A DNA stretch of 47,170 bases, from the NCBI GenBank assembly GCA_949155905.1, contig CASCWU010000016.1, positions 1 to 47,170 on the forward strand, in the 5' to 3' direction. Shown one piece after another: positions 6,888 to 15,122 of this stretch (position 1 is the stretch's first letter; every line of letters starts with the position of its first letter). A model generated the notes under the pieces. It made no database searches, had not been told where the DNA came from, and saw nothing but the letters and a program-made list of their open reading frames with translations. The position numbers were made by a program, and so were the translations under genes. This DNA is from an uncultured Lachnospiraceae bacterium. Its GTDB lineage: Bacteria; Bacillota; Clostridia; Lachnospirales; Lachnospiraceae.

Positions 6888-8678
6888 TTAAGCGACATCC
6901 CGGAACTGTGCCATATACAGCTGATAATACTGTCCCTTCTTCTCCATCAGTTCTGCCGGGGAACCCTGTTCCACAATCCCGCCTTTGTCAATAAAGAAGA
7001 TCCGATCCGCTTTTTGAATGGTCGAAAGCCGGTGTGCGATGACAAAGGAAGTCCTTCCTGCTAACAGTGTTTCAATCCCTTGCTGAACCAATAATTCTGT
7101 CTGGGTATCAATGCTGCTGGTGGCCTCGTCGAGAATCAAAATTTTCGGCATCGACACCATGGTTCTGGCAAATGCTAAAAGCTGACGCTGCCCGATTGAA
7201 AGCCCGGCGCCCCGTTCCTTGAGTACGGTATCGTAGCCCTTTTCCAGCTTGACAATAAAATCATGGGCGTTGACCGCCTTGGCTGCTGCGATGATTTCTT
7301 CATCGGTTGCGTCCAGCTTGCCGTAGCGGATGTTGTCCTTGATCGTACCGGAGAACAGGAAATTATCCTGCGTCATCACGCCCATTTGTTGTCTGAGGCT
7401 TTCTATCGAAATCTTGGTCAGATCGTAGCCGTCTACCCGGATCGTTCCCTTCTGAATATCATAAAAACGGCTGATTAAATTGACAATCGTCGTTTTTCCG
7501 GCTCCGGTTGGTCCGACCAGGGCGATAGTCTCTCCTGGCTGAATCGAAAAGCTGACGTCCTCTAATACCTTGGTTTCTGCCTCTGTTCCCTCGTCATAGG
7601 TAAAGGAAACATGGTCGAAGGTGACAGCTCCCTGGATGTCCGGCAGCTCTTCAACCTCGGCAGCATCTGTGATATCTGGCTTGGTATCGAGGATTTCAAA
7701 AATACGCTCTGCTCCGGCGACGTTTGTGATCAACTGGTTATAAAAATTGCTCAGGTTCATAATTGGATTCCAGAACATGGAAATATAAGTCCCAAATGCA
7801 ATCAACGTACCAACGGAAACAGTTCCCCGTCCCATCATACGAACACCTACCAGAAACAGTACCATTGTACCGATTCCCCAGCACAGGTCTACAATCGGGC
7901 CGAACATATCGGCGACCCGGCAGGCACTGACGAAGGAATTCCGATGCTCATCGACTAATTGATGGAATGTGCTGTCGGTTTCCTCCTCTGCGGAGAAGCT
8001 TTGAATGACACGGATACCAGATAGGTCCTCGTGAACAAACGCATTCAGATTCGAGCTTTTTTTACGAAAGCTTTGCCAGCGCTTATGAGAAATAGATTGT
8101 ACGATAAACACGCCGATAACCATAAGCGGAAGGCTGCTCAGGGAAGCCAGAGCGAGCCTGGCATCCTTGAAAATCATAATACCCAGTACGGCACAAATCG
8201 TAATGAAATCCGGAATCAGGGTAGTGACGCTGTTGCTTAATACCTGCTTTAAGGAGTTGACGTCTCCAATGATCCGAGCCAGGATTTTGCCGGTTGGCCT
8301 GCTGTCAAAAAAGCGGAAGGAGAGCGTCTGGATATGGACGTAGAGCTCCTGACGGATTTGCAGCAGGATTTTGTTGGAAATGACCGCCATAATATACATA
8401 CGTGCCTTGACCAACAGAACAAACAATATATTCAGGGCGGCAGCAAAAATACCGAGCCGTATCAGCCCTGACAGATCGCCGCCTGCGATATACACATCAA
8501 TAGCCTCCTCAATGATCAGAGGATTGAGTAAGGAGATGGTGACTGTCACCAGCATGATCAGCAAAACTACCGCAATCTGCAGCTTGTAGCCGAGCAGATA
8601 GCGGAAAAGACGCAGTAAGGTGCTGCGTTTACTGGCCGTACTGGAATTTTCATCATTCCGAAATGAATTCACTGCCAT
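6888..8678 (-). CDS. ABC exporter subunit with canonical Walker B Glu (heterodimer partner)
   Basis: A 596-residue type IV ABC exporter half: six membrane helices (about 1-320) followed by a nucleotide-binding domain. Walker A is GPTGAGKT (389-396), Walker B ILILD followed by catalytic Glu518, H-loop His549. The ABC signature is LSIGQ rather than LSGGQ (493-497). The upstream gene has a proper LSGGQ but Asp in place of the catalytic Glu. Together these put one degenerate and one consensus ATP site in the heterodimer, as in BmrC/BmrD or TM287/288. The likely role is export of drugs, lipids or peptides. ATG preceded by AGGAGG. Confidence 0.92.
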   Translation of the reverse strand: MAVNSFRNDENSSTASKRSTLLRLFRYLLGYKLQIAVVLLIMLVTVTISLLNPLIIEEAIDVYIAGGDLSGLIRLGIFAAALNILFVLLVKARMYIMAVISNKILLQIRQELYVHIQTLSFRFFDSRPTGKILARIIGDVNSLKQVLSNSVTTLIPDFITICAVLGIMIFKDARLALASLSSLPLMVIGVFIVQSISHKRWQSFRKKSSNLNAFVHEDLSGIRVIQSFSAEEETDSTFHQLVDEHRNSFVSACRVADMFGPIVDLCWGIGTMVLFLVGVRMMGRGTVSVGTLIAFGTYISMFWNPIMNLSNFYNQLITNVAGAERIFEILDTKPDITDAAEVEELPDIQGAVTFDHVSFTYDEGTEAETKVLEDVSFSIQPGETIALVGPTGAGKTTIVNLISRFYDIQKGTIRVDGYDLTKISIESLRQQMGVMTQDNFLFSGTIKDNIRYGKLDATDEEIIAAAKAVNAHDFIVKLEKGYDTVLKERGAGLSIGQRQLLAFARTMVSMPKILILDEATSSIDTQTELLVQQGIETLLAGRTSFVIAHRLSTIQKADRIFFIDKGGIVEQGSPAELMEKKGQYYQLYMAQFRDVA

Positions 8679-8706
8679 AAAAGATCCTCCTATTTTAAGT
8701 TCCGCG

Positions 8707-8725
8707 AGCCGGATTTTATCCGGCT
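8707..8725. repeat. Short palindrome AGCCGGATTTTATCCGGCT, copy 1
   Basis: A near-perfect hairpin of 8-bp stem and 3-base loop in the gap between the two exporter genes. Another copy, in inverted context (CGAGCCGGAT...TCCGGCTTA), is at 44466-44484. It is not followed by a U-tract, so it is unlikely to be a terminator. It may be a REP-like dispersed element or an mRNA-stability hairpin. Confidence 0.6.
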
Positions 8726-8769
8726 TAATTCCTTGTCAGGACATAGAATCCGGAGCTGGATTTCGCGGT

Positions 8770-10503
8770 TTATTTAGATGGCATTGTGTCGAGAAAGGTT
8801 CCGTACTGGCTTTGGAAGGTCTGGTAGTACAGACCCTTTAAGGCCATCAATTCCTCGTGGGTGCCGCGTTCGGCGATTTTTCCTCCATCCAGGTAAAGAA
8901 TTTCATCTGCATGGCGAACTGCAGAAATCCGATGGGCGATGATGATTTTCGTCGTATGGGTCAGAGTGGATAATTCCTGCTGGATAGCATGTTCTGTCTC
9001 CATGTCCAGGGCAGAGGTCGAATCGTCTAAAATCAGAATCGGATTCTGCTTGGCGACGGCTCTTGCAATGCTGATTCGCTGTTTTTGTCCGCCGGAGAGT
9101 CCGACGCCCCGTTCTCCGATAACGGTATCATATCCGGCATCCATTTTTTCAATAAAGCTTCTTGCCTGGGCGAATTCGGCGGAGCTTGTGATAATCGCAT
9201 CTGTCACCAGCTCATGCTTTCCCATTTTAATATTTTCCTTAATCGTATCGGAAAACAGGAACACGTCCTGCATGACCATGGAAATGCTTCCGCGGAGCTG
9301 CCGGAAGGACAGATCGCGGATATCGACACCATCTAGCAGGATGCTGCCCTCGTCTGCGTCGTAAAAACGCTGCAGCAGGTTAATGACCGAGGTTTTCCCG
9401 GCTCCGGTAGCGCCCATGATACCGAGTGTTTTGCCTGCCTCCAGGCGGAAGGAGATATCCGAAAGCACCTGGGAATCCCCAAGCTTTAAAGAAACTTGGC
9501 GGAATTCGACGGAGCCATTTACCTTCGGCAAAACCGTTGGCTGTTCCTTTTCTACTACGCTGGCGGCTGCATCGTAAATTTTTTTGATTTTTTTACGGGA
9601 AGCAACCGCTGCAGAAAAATCATTGGCCAGCCAACCGATGTTTTCCATAGGCCATACAATATTCCGGGAATATTCGGTAAAAGCCGCAAGATCTCCTAAG
9701 GTCAGCTCGCCCTGAATCACCAGAACACCGCCGAAGATCACGGAGAGAACAGGAATCAGCTTGGTAATGAACTGAAACATAGGCTGGTAGCGAACTAATT
9801 GGCGCGACTGTGTCATGTTCAGGTCATAATACCGTTGATTATGAGAAAGAAATTTCTCAATTTCAAATTTCTCTCTGGCGAATGCCTTAACCGTGCGGAC
9901 ACCAGCGAGATTTTCCTCGGCTACGGTGTTTAATTCCGCATTTTCTTCACTGATTTCCTCGTAAACCTTATCCAGCTTCCGTTCCATGATAACAGCGATG
10001 GTTGCCACAATCGGCATCCCGATACAAGGAATAATGGAAAGTTTAGGGCTGATGGAAAACATACAATATAATACGATTACCGTGTGGATGACTACTTCAA
10101 TAATCAGCATTCCGACATAGCCCAATGTTCCCTGGATTAAGTCGATGTCGTCCTTGAGACGTGCCATCAGCTCTCCGGTGTTGGTATTGTCAAAATAGCC
10201 GACTGACAGGCTTTGGATATGGGCAAACAAGTTTTTCCGCATATCCGCACCGATGGCAGAGCCCACCCGGTCAAAGGTAAATTCCTTTAAATATCCGAAA
10301 ATACATCGTCCGATGCCAACCAAAAGGATACCGCCTAAAAGCCCGGTTAAAAGCTCTAATTGTCCGTCTGTGATTACATCGTCAATGATGCTTCGGGTAA
10401 TCTGCGGGTATATCATATCCAGCGTGGTTGCCGTTATCATGCAAAGCAGTGCAAAGATATAAACATACCAGTATTTCAAAATATAGCTTGACAGTTTTTT
10501 CAA
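8770..10503 (-). CDS. ABC exporter subunit with degenerate ATPase site (heterodimer partner)
   Basis: A 577-residue ABC exporter half with a transmembrane domain (1-310) and a nucleotide-binding domain. Walker A is GATGAGKT (364-371), the signature is canonical LSGGQ (469-473), and Walker B ILILD is followed by Asp494 instead of the catalytic Glu. That substitution is the hallmark of the non-hydrolysing site of heterodimeric exporters. It is translated from ATG after a G-rich AGGGGGGA. It is the first gene of the exporter operon; the leader (10504-10685) has extensive inverted repeats that may regulate it. Confidence 0.92.
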   Translation of the reverse strand: MKKLSSYILKYWYVYIFALLCMITATTLDMIYPQITRSIIDDVITDGQLELLTGLLGGILLVGIGRCIFGYLKEFTFDRVGSAIGADMRKNLFAHIQSLSVGYFDNTNTGELMARLKDDIDLIQGTLGYVGMLIIEVVIHTVIVLYCMFSISPKLSIIPCIGMPIVATIAVIMERKLDKVYEEISEENAELNTVAEENLAGVRTVKAFAREKFEIEKFLSHNQRYYDLNMTQSRQLVRYQPMFQFITKLIPVLSVIFGGVLVIQGELTLGDLAAFTEYSRNIVWPMENIGWLANDFSAAVASRKKIKKIYDAAASVVEKEQPTVLPKVNGSVEFRQVSLKLGDSQVLSDISFRLEAGKTLGIMGATGAGKTSVINLLQRFYDADEGSILLDGVDIRDLSFRQLRGSISMVMQDVFLFSDTIKENIKMGKHELVTDAIITSSAEFAQARSFIEKMDAGYDTVIGERGVGLSGGQKQRISIARAVAKQNPILILDDSTSALDMETEHAIQQELSTLTHTTKIIIAHRISAVRHADEILYLDGGKIAERGTHEELMALKGLYYQTFQSQYGTFLDTMPSK

Positions 10504-10570
10504 AAAAATCCCCCCTAAATGCTGTTTGGCGATAACAGCCTATAACAGAACTGCTGTATTATGTTCGGTA

Positions 10571-10657
10571 AAGGTACAAGCTTTTTCCTCACGCTATAAA
10601 ATGACATCAAAACAAACGTCCGAATAGCTTGAAAAGTGTGAGTACCTTAACGTGAGG
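10571..10657 (-). promoter_or_regulatory. Leader of the ABC operon with interlocked inverted repeats
   Basis: On the plus strand the order is AAGGTAC (10571-10577), CCTCACG (10587-10593), GTACCTT (10642-10648), CGTGAGG (10651-10657). The first pairs with the third and the second with the fourth, an interlocked A-B-A'-B' order that would form a pseudoknot in RNA or alternative hairpins. The second pair also reads as an imperfect dyad ACCTTAACGTGAGGC, reminiscent of MerR-type operators. A small hairpin GCTGTT...AACAGC (10521-10539) lies near the ribosome binding site. No -35/-10 pair is convincing. Function is inferred. Confidence 0.4.
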
Positions 10658-10685
10658 CCTACGAAAATGCCGGAAATGGACACGC

Positions 10686-10711
10686 AAAAAAGCGTGGAGA
10701 CACATTCCACG
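10686..10711 (-). terminator. Intrinsic terminator after the 46-residue small gene
   Basis: On the minus strand, CGTGGA-(7 nt)-TCCACG is followed by CTTTTTT. It lies about 90 bases downstream of the small gene's stop and separates it from the exporter operon. Confidence 0.5.
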
Positions 10712-10797
10712 TTCCGGTGACACCACTATTCTGTTTTATTTACTGCATCAGGGCTTCCGCCGAAGATGACCGGCGCAAAGAAAACAAATCAGAGCTG

Positions 10798-10938
10798 TTA
10801 CTTTCGTATGGTTGAGGCAATCTCACAGGTAGAGTTCGTTATAAAATTGACAAGGTTCGGTGTCTGCATTGCTTTTAGCTGATTGATCCGTATGTTTGCA
10901 TTTGTACCGATTATCATTCTAAACTTTGTGTTACCCAT
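10798..10938 (-). CDS. Small protein of 46 residues, unrecognised, strongly expressed by context
   Basis: ATG with an ideal ribosome binding site (AAAGGAGG, 8-base spacing) encodes a basic, Asn/Thr-rich peptide starting MGNTKFRMIIGTNANIRINQ and ending STCEIASTIRK, with one cysteine and no membrane helix. It lies 48 bases downstream of the start site predicted by a consensus TTGACA-N17-TATAAT promoter and is followed by a likely terminator, so it looks like an independent transcription unit. The family is not recognised. It precedes an ABC exporter operon on the same strand, so a peptide substrate or a regulatory role is possible but unsupported. Confidence 0.6.
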   Translation of the reverse strand: MGNTKFRMIIGTNANIRINQLKAMQTPNLVNFITNSTCEIASTIRK

Positions 10939-10992
10939 GTGATGAGCCTCCTTTCTGAATATTTGCCATACCGCAACTTTATGACAGTTCTC

Positions 10993-11021
10993 ATTATAAA
11001 TCCGTAACAGGGGAATGTCAA
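10993..11021 (-). promoter_or_regulatory. Consensus sigma-A promoter for the 46-residue gene
   Basis: On the minus strand, TTGACA (11016-11021) and TATAAT (10993-10998) are separated by exactly 17 bases, a perfect match to the housekeeping consensus. Transcription would start near 10986. Confidence 0.8.
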
Positions 11022-11089
11022 CCCCGAAAAAACATTTTTTGCTAAAAATATTTTTATAATGAGAAAAGAAATCAAAAAAGGTAAAAGAA

Positions 11090-11131
11090 AGCCGAAAATC
11101 AAGGCGAACATAGTAGTTCTGATTTTCGGCT
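11090..11131. terminator. Bidirectional terminator downstream of the esterase
   Basis: A 12-bp perfect stem, AGCCGAAAATCA / TGATTTTCGGCT, with an 18-base loop. T-rich tracts follow on both strands. It ends the esterase transcript on the minus strand. Confidence 0.75.
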
Positions 11132-11139
11132 CTTCTTTT

Positions 11140-12393
11140 TTATTTTTTCTGGTTAGCCACCCACTCCCAGATTGTCATTGGCTCGCCGTTGACACAGACA
11201 TTGGTTCCATCCAGCTCTGTATGACATTCGTTATTTAAAATATTGTTCCATACGGCATGGTTAAACATTTTCCTCGGTTGGCCGAGTTCATCCTTGTACC
11301 GCCCGGTCGTATCCAAAAGGATTTCATAGTACGTGAAATGTACGTTTTTTGCGCCTGCTTCCTTCAAACGGAAGTAAGTCGGAAGAGAGGTTTCTCTTGA
11401 CGGCACCAGCTCGTCCTTTTTACAATGCACAAACCAGGTCGGGATATGCTTGATGTTGTTTAGCATTTCCTCTGTAATATTGGCACTGTAGAATACTTCG
11501 CAAGCCGGAAGTGCGGCAGCAAAGAAATCCGGGTAGTCAAAGATCATTCTCATTGTCATAAAACCGCCATTGGACATACCACCAATATAAATCCGTTCCA
11601 TATCAATCGTATCCTGGTGTTCTGCGATAAAGGCGTCAATGCAGGCTTTTAGTGGCTTAACGTAAATACTTTGATTGGATTTTCCAAGTTTTTCCACTCC
11701 GTCATCCATCCATACGGTCGGGCATTGCGGGGTAAGGATATAGGCAGCCCCGCCAAAGAACGGCTGAATATCTGGGGAGGATAAATAGCTGACTTTATTG
11801 GCACTGATTGTAATCCTTGGATCAGAACCACCCTCTCCGGCTCCGTGCAGCCATATAATCAAAGGAACCTTTTCCTCTGTCTGAGGGGCAAAGTAGCCAT
11901 AGTTTAAGCGGGAATCGCCTTCTGGATATTTTTGTGTCTGCCAGCCGGTAAGCTGCGGGCAGATCTCCTCTGTGCAGGTTTCAAAAACCAGCCCGGACTT
12001 GCCCGGATCGCCTCCAAAGGTATGCAAAAGCGTGATCCGATAAGCATTGTTGACATAACGGCTGGCCATGATAGTTCCTTCAATCCGCTTCCCTAAGGTT
12101 TCTTCGGAAAGCTCTAAGGCTACAAAGGAAGCCTGATTCTGATAAACGCCGTCTGCATCACAAGGATAAACCTTCCGTGGAATCTGATAGCCCTTGCAGA
12201 AGATTTCCGCCTGTGTCAGAAAGTTTTTGGAAACCACAATCTCATTGGTATCACATTCCCTTCTTTCTACATAAATGTTGAAGGAATCCTTTGAAACCTC
12301 GGCAGCATGTACCTCATACGGCATCTGCAAAATAAGTTTGGAGACATAAGGCCCCATTTCCGTAATCGTAGTGACAATTTTATAATTTCCCAT
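11140..12393 (-). CDS. Alpha/beta-hydrolase esterase with N-terminal Ig-like domain
   Basis: A 417-residue protein. The N-terminal ~155 residues look like a beta-sandwich domain, and the rest is an alpha/beta hydrolase of the PHB-depolymerase/prolyl-oligopeptidase-like esterase group. The oxyanion loop is WLHGAGEGG, the nucleophile is Ser274 in GMSNGG, and the acid/base are Asp325 (KKDELV) and His377 (FNHAVW). There is no signal peptide, so it acts in the cytoplasm, probably on esterified sugars or phenolics. ATG at 12393 has AAAGG upstream; a 43-codon extension was rejected because it is Arg-rich and non-homologous. Paralogue at 20531-21604. Confidence 0.85.
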   Translation of the reverse strand: MGNYKIVTTITEMGPYVSKLILQMPYEVHAAEVSKDSFNIYVERRECDTNEIVVSKNFLTQAEIFCKGYQIPRKVYPCDADGVYQNQASFVALELSEETLGKRIEGTIMASRYVNNAYRITLLHTFGGDPGKSGLVFETCTEEICPQLTGWQTQKYPEGDSRLNYGYFAPQTEEKVPLIIWLHGAGEGGSDPRITISANKVSYLSSPDIQPFFGGAAYILTPQCPTVWMDDGVEKLGKSNQSIYVKPLKACIDAFIAEHQDTIDMERIYIGGMSNGGFMTMRMIFDYPDFFAAALPACEVFYSANITEEMLNNIKHIPTWFVHCKKDELVPSRETSLPTYFRLKEAGAKNVHFTYYEILLDTTGRYKDELGQPRKMFNHAVWNNILNNECHTELDGTNVCVNGEPMTIWEWVANQKK

Positions 12394-12541
12394 ATGTGAC
12401 ATCCTTTCCGCCCGCCTTCGGCGAGCCTGTACGTATGAAGGAATTGCTATGGCGAACGACCCAATATCTGCCGCTTGCACACAGCAAAAACCGGTGCAGG
12501 GAATGCCGTAAGGAAAAGGCATGGCATTCTCTATAAAGAAT

Positions 12542-12547
12542 AGTATA
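12542..12547 (-). promoter_or_regulatory. Extended -10 element upstream of the esterase
   Basis: On the minus strand the sequence TGTTATACT fits the extended -10 pattern TGnTATAAT. No -35 match is visible. The stretch 12394-12632 contains no other feature that I can support. Confidence 0.45.
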
Positions 12548-12632
12548 ACATCGGGAAGAGAAAATTTCTATCTTAAAAAACATTTTAGTGCCACTCCTGA
12601 AAACTGCTGGAAATTACTGAAAATTTCCATTT

Positions 12633-13400
12633 TCATCTGTTATCAGAAACTTCAATCAAAGCACAGACTGGGTAATGGTCGGATAAATAAACGGCACCCT
12701 CTTGATCCGTCCATTTTTCAAGCTTTTTACAGGTACATCCCTTTAAAAAAATATAATCAATACACATTTCCTCTTCCTTTTTGCCAAACGCATGGAATGT
12801 CACTCCTATGCCTTCCGTAGCATTGACATAGCCCGGAAAGCGATCCAATATGCACATTTCCTCACTGCCTGGTTCTGCGTTCATATCACCGGCCAGAATA
12901 ATCGGAATATGAGGGAAAAAGGCTTCCTGCGAAAGCTTTTGTAGAATCTGCTCTAGTCCACGTTTTCTTGCTTCTACGCCGATATGATCCAGATGAGTAT
13001 TGACAAGCCGGAATACCTGTCCGGAATTTCGTTCCTGGAATATAGCCTCTGTACAGATCCGAGGACAGCGGCTTTGCTCCGGATAACGGGAGCCAGGCAG
13101 ATTTGGAGTCTCCGACAACCAATAGCTTTCCATAGAAATCAGGTTCAGCCGCTCTTTTTGATAAGCTACTGTAGTTTGTTCCCCTTGCAGGGATTCCTCT
13201 CTGCCGCAGCCGATGACATAATAATCCGTCAAAGACTCACGCAGCCAGTCGGCGACGTGGGGCAAAACCTCCTGGAAACATAGGACATCTGGTTGCTCGG
13301 CAAGGATTTTTTTGAGAATCAGATCCTTTCGGTACTCGAAGTTGTTCGCTCCATCCATACCATAGTCGCAGCGAATGTTGAAGGTTACAAGCTTTAACAT
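12633..13400 (-). CDS. Endonuclease/exonuclease/phosphatase (EEP) family hydrolase
   Basis: A 255-residue protein with the EEP signature: TFNIRCDYG at the N-terminus, FQEV (metal-binding Glu), VNTHLDH, AGDMNAEP and SDHYPV at the C-terminus. These positions supply the metal-binding and catalytic residues of the family, which covers sphingomyelinases, DNases and sugar-phosphate phosphatases. No signal peptide is present, so a cytoplasmic phosphodiesterase/phosphatase is likely; the substrate is unknown. It has its own promoter (13438-13466). Confidence 0.88.
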   Translation of the reverse strand: MLKLVTFNIRCDYGMDGANNFEYRKDLILKKILAEQPDVLCFQEVLPHVADWLRESLTDYYVIGCGREESLQGEQTTVAYQKERLNLISMESYWLSETPNLPGSRYPEQSRCPRICTEAIFQERNSGQVFRLVNTHLDHIGVEARKRGLEQILQKLSQEAFFPHIPIILAGDMNAEPGSEEMCILDRFPGYVNATEGIGVTFHAFGKKEEEMCIDYIFLKGCTCKKLEKWTDQEGAVYLSDHYPVCALIEVSDNR

Positions 13401-13437
13401 AAAATATCACCCCAATTTTTATTTTGTTTTCGAGGAC

Positions 13438-13466
13438 AGTATAGCATGTCCTTTCAAGATACTCAA
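13438..13466 (-). promoter_or_regulatory. Promoter of the EEP hydrolase
   Basis: Minus strand TTGAGT (13461-13466), a 17-base spacer, and TATACT (13438-13443) with an upstream TGC that makes it an extended -10. Confidence 0.7.
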
Positions 13467-13532
13467 GGAAAGCTTCAAAAACTACTATTTTTCATGGGAT
13501 ATAGATACTTTTGAATTTTGACAAATGGCAGA

Positions 13533-13561
13533 TTGACAGTGCGGAAGCATGTTCTTATAAT
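13533..13561 (+). promoter_or_regulatory. Promoter of the methyltransferase / PAP2 operon
   Basis: Plus strand TTGACA (13533-13538), a 17-base spacer and TATAAT (13556-13561): a perfect sigma-A consensus. It is divergent from the EEP promoter, with about 65 bases between them. Confidence 0.85.
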
Positions 13562-13629
13562 AAATAGTATCGTATCCAGTGTATAGAAACATATAAATGA
13601 TGATGTCTGAAAGGACAGGGAGGAAAAGG

Positions 13630-14559
13630 ATGGATTACAGCAGAAAAATAGCGGAACGTCTGTGGAACCTACCAGAGAAAGGGGAACTGGAAAGTCACAG
13701 AGAAGAAACCTTTATAGATGACATTGTTCAAAAAAGCCATATAGAGCATGAACTTTTGGCCAGCTTAGACGGAATCAAAACCGTATTTGATGGCGGAGCG
13801 GGCTGCGGCAGGTTTTCGATTCTATTAGCCAAGCAGGGTTGTCAGGTGACACATTTTGATATTTCACAGCCGATGATCGAAAAGGCAAGGGAGCTGGCGA
13901 AAAAAGCAGGTGTTTTGGATCGTATAACCTTTGTAAAAGGAGCGCTGGAGGATCTGAGTGCTTACGCAGATCATGCCTTTGATTTGGTGATGTCTTTTGA
14001 TGCGCCGATTTCCTACACCTATCCGAATCAGGAAGAGGTAATAGGCGAACTGGTGCGGATTGCCAAAAAAAGGATTATTCTAAGTGTGTCCAGCCGTCTG
14101 GGTTATTTGCCTTATTTGGCCAACCCACTTCAAAAAAACCAATTTATTCTTAATCAGGACTGTGAAGACTCCTGGGTGCAGTGGAGTATAGCTCATCGGC
14201 AGGAAATGGTGGATTCTTTTTTCTTTGATAAAGCAGGTATAGAAAAACTATGGGCAGATGGCCTGATGGGCGGGGAGGCAGAAATCGCAGAGTATGAACA
14301 AGGAGGCGCTCCCTGGTGTATTACATATACCTTTTTGCCAGGGGAATTAAAGGAACTGCTGGAGCATTTTGGAGTGAAAAACGTTCGTCTGGCCGGCCCG
14401 GGAGCATATGCAAGAACAATTCCCAATGAACTGCTTGTAAAAATAATGAAGGATCCAAAACAACGGGTAGATTTTCTGGAGGTCTGCTATCAATATGATT
14501 CCAATCCTTACGTATGCGGGATGGGGAAGGATAATCTGCTGGCAAAGGGGGAATTATGA
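13630..14559 (+). CDS. Class I SAM-dependent methyltransferase
   Basis: A 309-residue protein with the SAM-binding motif I VFDGGAGCGRFSILLA (residues 52-67) and an acidic motif II region (THFDIS). The fold is that of Rossmann-like small-molecule methyltransferases; the acceptor cannot be deduced. ATG at 13630 has GGGAGG just upstream. A longer frame from 13597 would begin inside the leader and was not preferred. The stop codon overlaps the start of the PAP2 gene, indicating translational coupling. Confidence 0.85.
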   Translation: MDYSRKIAERLWNLPEKGELESHREETFIDDIVQKSHIEHELLASLDGIKTVFDGGAGCGRFSILLAKQGCQVTHFDISQPMIEKARELAKKAGVLDRITFVKGALEDLSAYADHAFDLVMSFDAPISYTYPNQEEVIGELVRIAKKRIILSVSSRLGYLPYLANPLQKNQFILNQDCEDSWVQWSIAHRQEMVDSFFFDKAGIEKLWADGLMGGEAEIAEYEQGGAPWCITYTFLPGELKELLEHFGVKNVRLAGPGAYARTIPNELLVKIMKDPKQRVDFLEVCYQYDSNPYVCGMGKDNLLAKGEL

Positions 14560-15116
14560 TGGAATGGCTTTGGAAGCTGGATGCAGATATTTTGTTATTT
14601 TTACAGGAGTATGCCCGTATGCCGGTTTTAAATGAAATCCTACAGTTTTACACCAATTTAGGAAATGCGGGTTTGATTGCTATTTTAACCTGTGCAGTGC
14701 TGCTCATACTGCCTAAGACAAGAAGTGTTGGTTTAGCTGCTGCGGTTTCCCTGTTTATAGAATTTTTAATTGTCAATGTACTGTTAAAAAATGCAGTAGC
14801 CCGTATCCGTCCCTATGAGGTAATAGAAGGCTTGGAATGTATTACAGAGCTGGCAACAGATTATTCCTTTCCGTCCGGGCATACCGGAAGCTGCTTTGCA
14901 GTTGCGACTGTGATGTTTTTAAAGCTGCCGAAACGTTATGGAGTACCAGCTTTGTTTCTGGCAGTCTTAATGGCTTATTCCCGGCTCTATGTGGGTGTGC
15001 ATTATCCGACGGATGTATTGGCGGCATTTTTGATAGGCGTGTTGGTGGCAGTAGTGGTGTGTCGGGTAATATCCCATTGGAGGATGAATCTGTTTTTACA
15101 TAAGGAGCAATCATAA
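14556..15116 (+). CDS. PAP2-family membrane phosphatase
   Basis: A protein of about 185 residues with multiple membrane helices and the three PAP2 motifs: KNAVARIRP, SFPSGHTG and SRLYVGVHYPTD, whose two His and Arg residues carry out phosphoester hydrolysis. Likely substrates are undecaprenyl pyrophosphate or phosphatidate-type lipids. ATGATG allows starts at 14556 or 14559; the second has the better distance from GGGGG. It overlaps the methyltransferase stop and converges with the histidine kinase gene 7 bases downstream. Confidence 0.9.
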   Translation: MMEWLWKLDADILLFLQEYARMPVLNEILQFYTNLGNAGLIAILTCAVLLILPKTRSVGLAAAVSLFIEFLIVNVLLKNAVARIRPYEVIEGLECITELATDYSFPSGHTGSCFAVATVMFLKLPKRYGVPALFLAVLMAYSRLYVGVHYPTDVLAAFLIGVLVAVVVCRVISHWRMNLFLHKEQS

Positions 15117-15122
15117 GGATGC

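Noticed and set aside
10914..11111. 65-residue hydrophobic minus-strand frame
   Set aside because: It overlaps the consensus promoter and start of the 46-residue gene and has no ribosome binding site.
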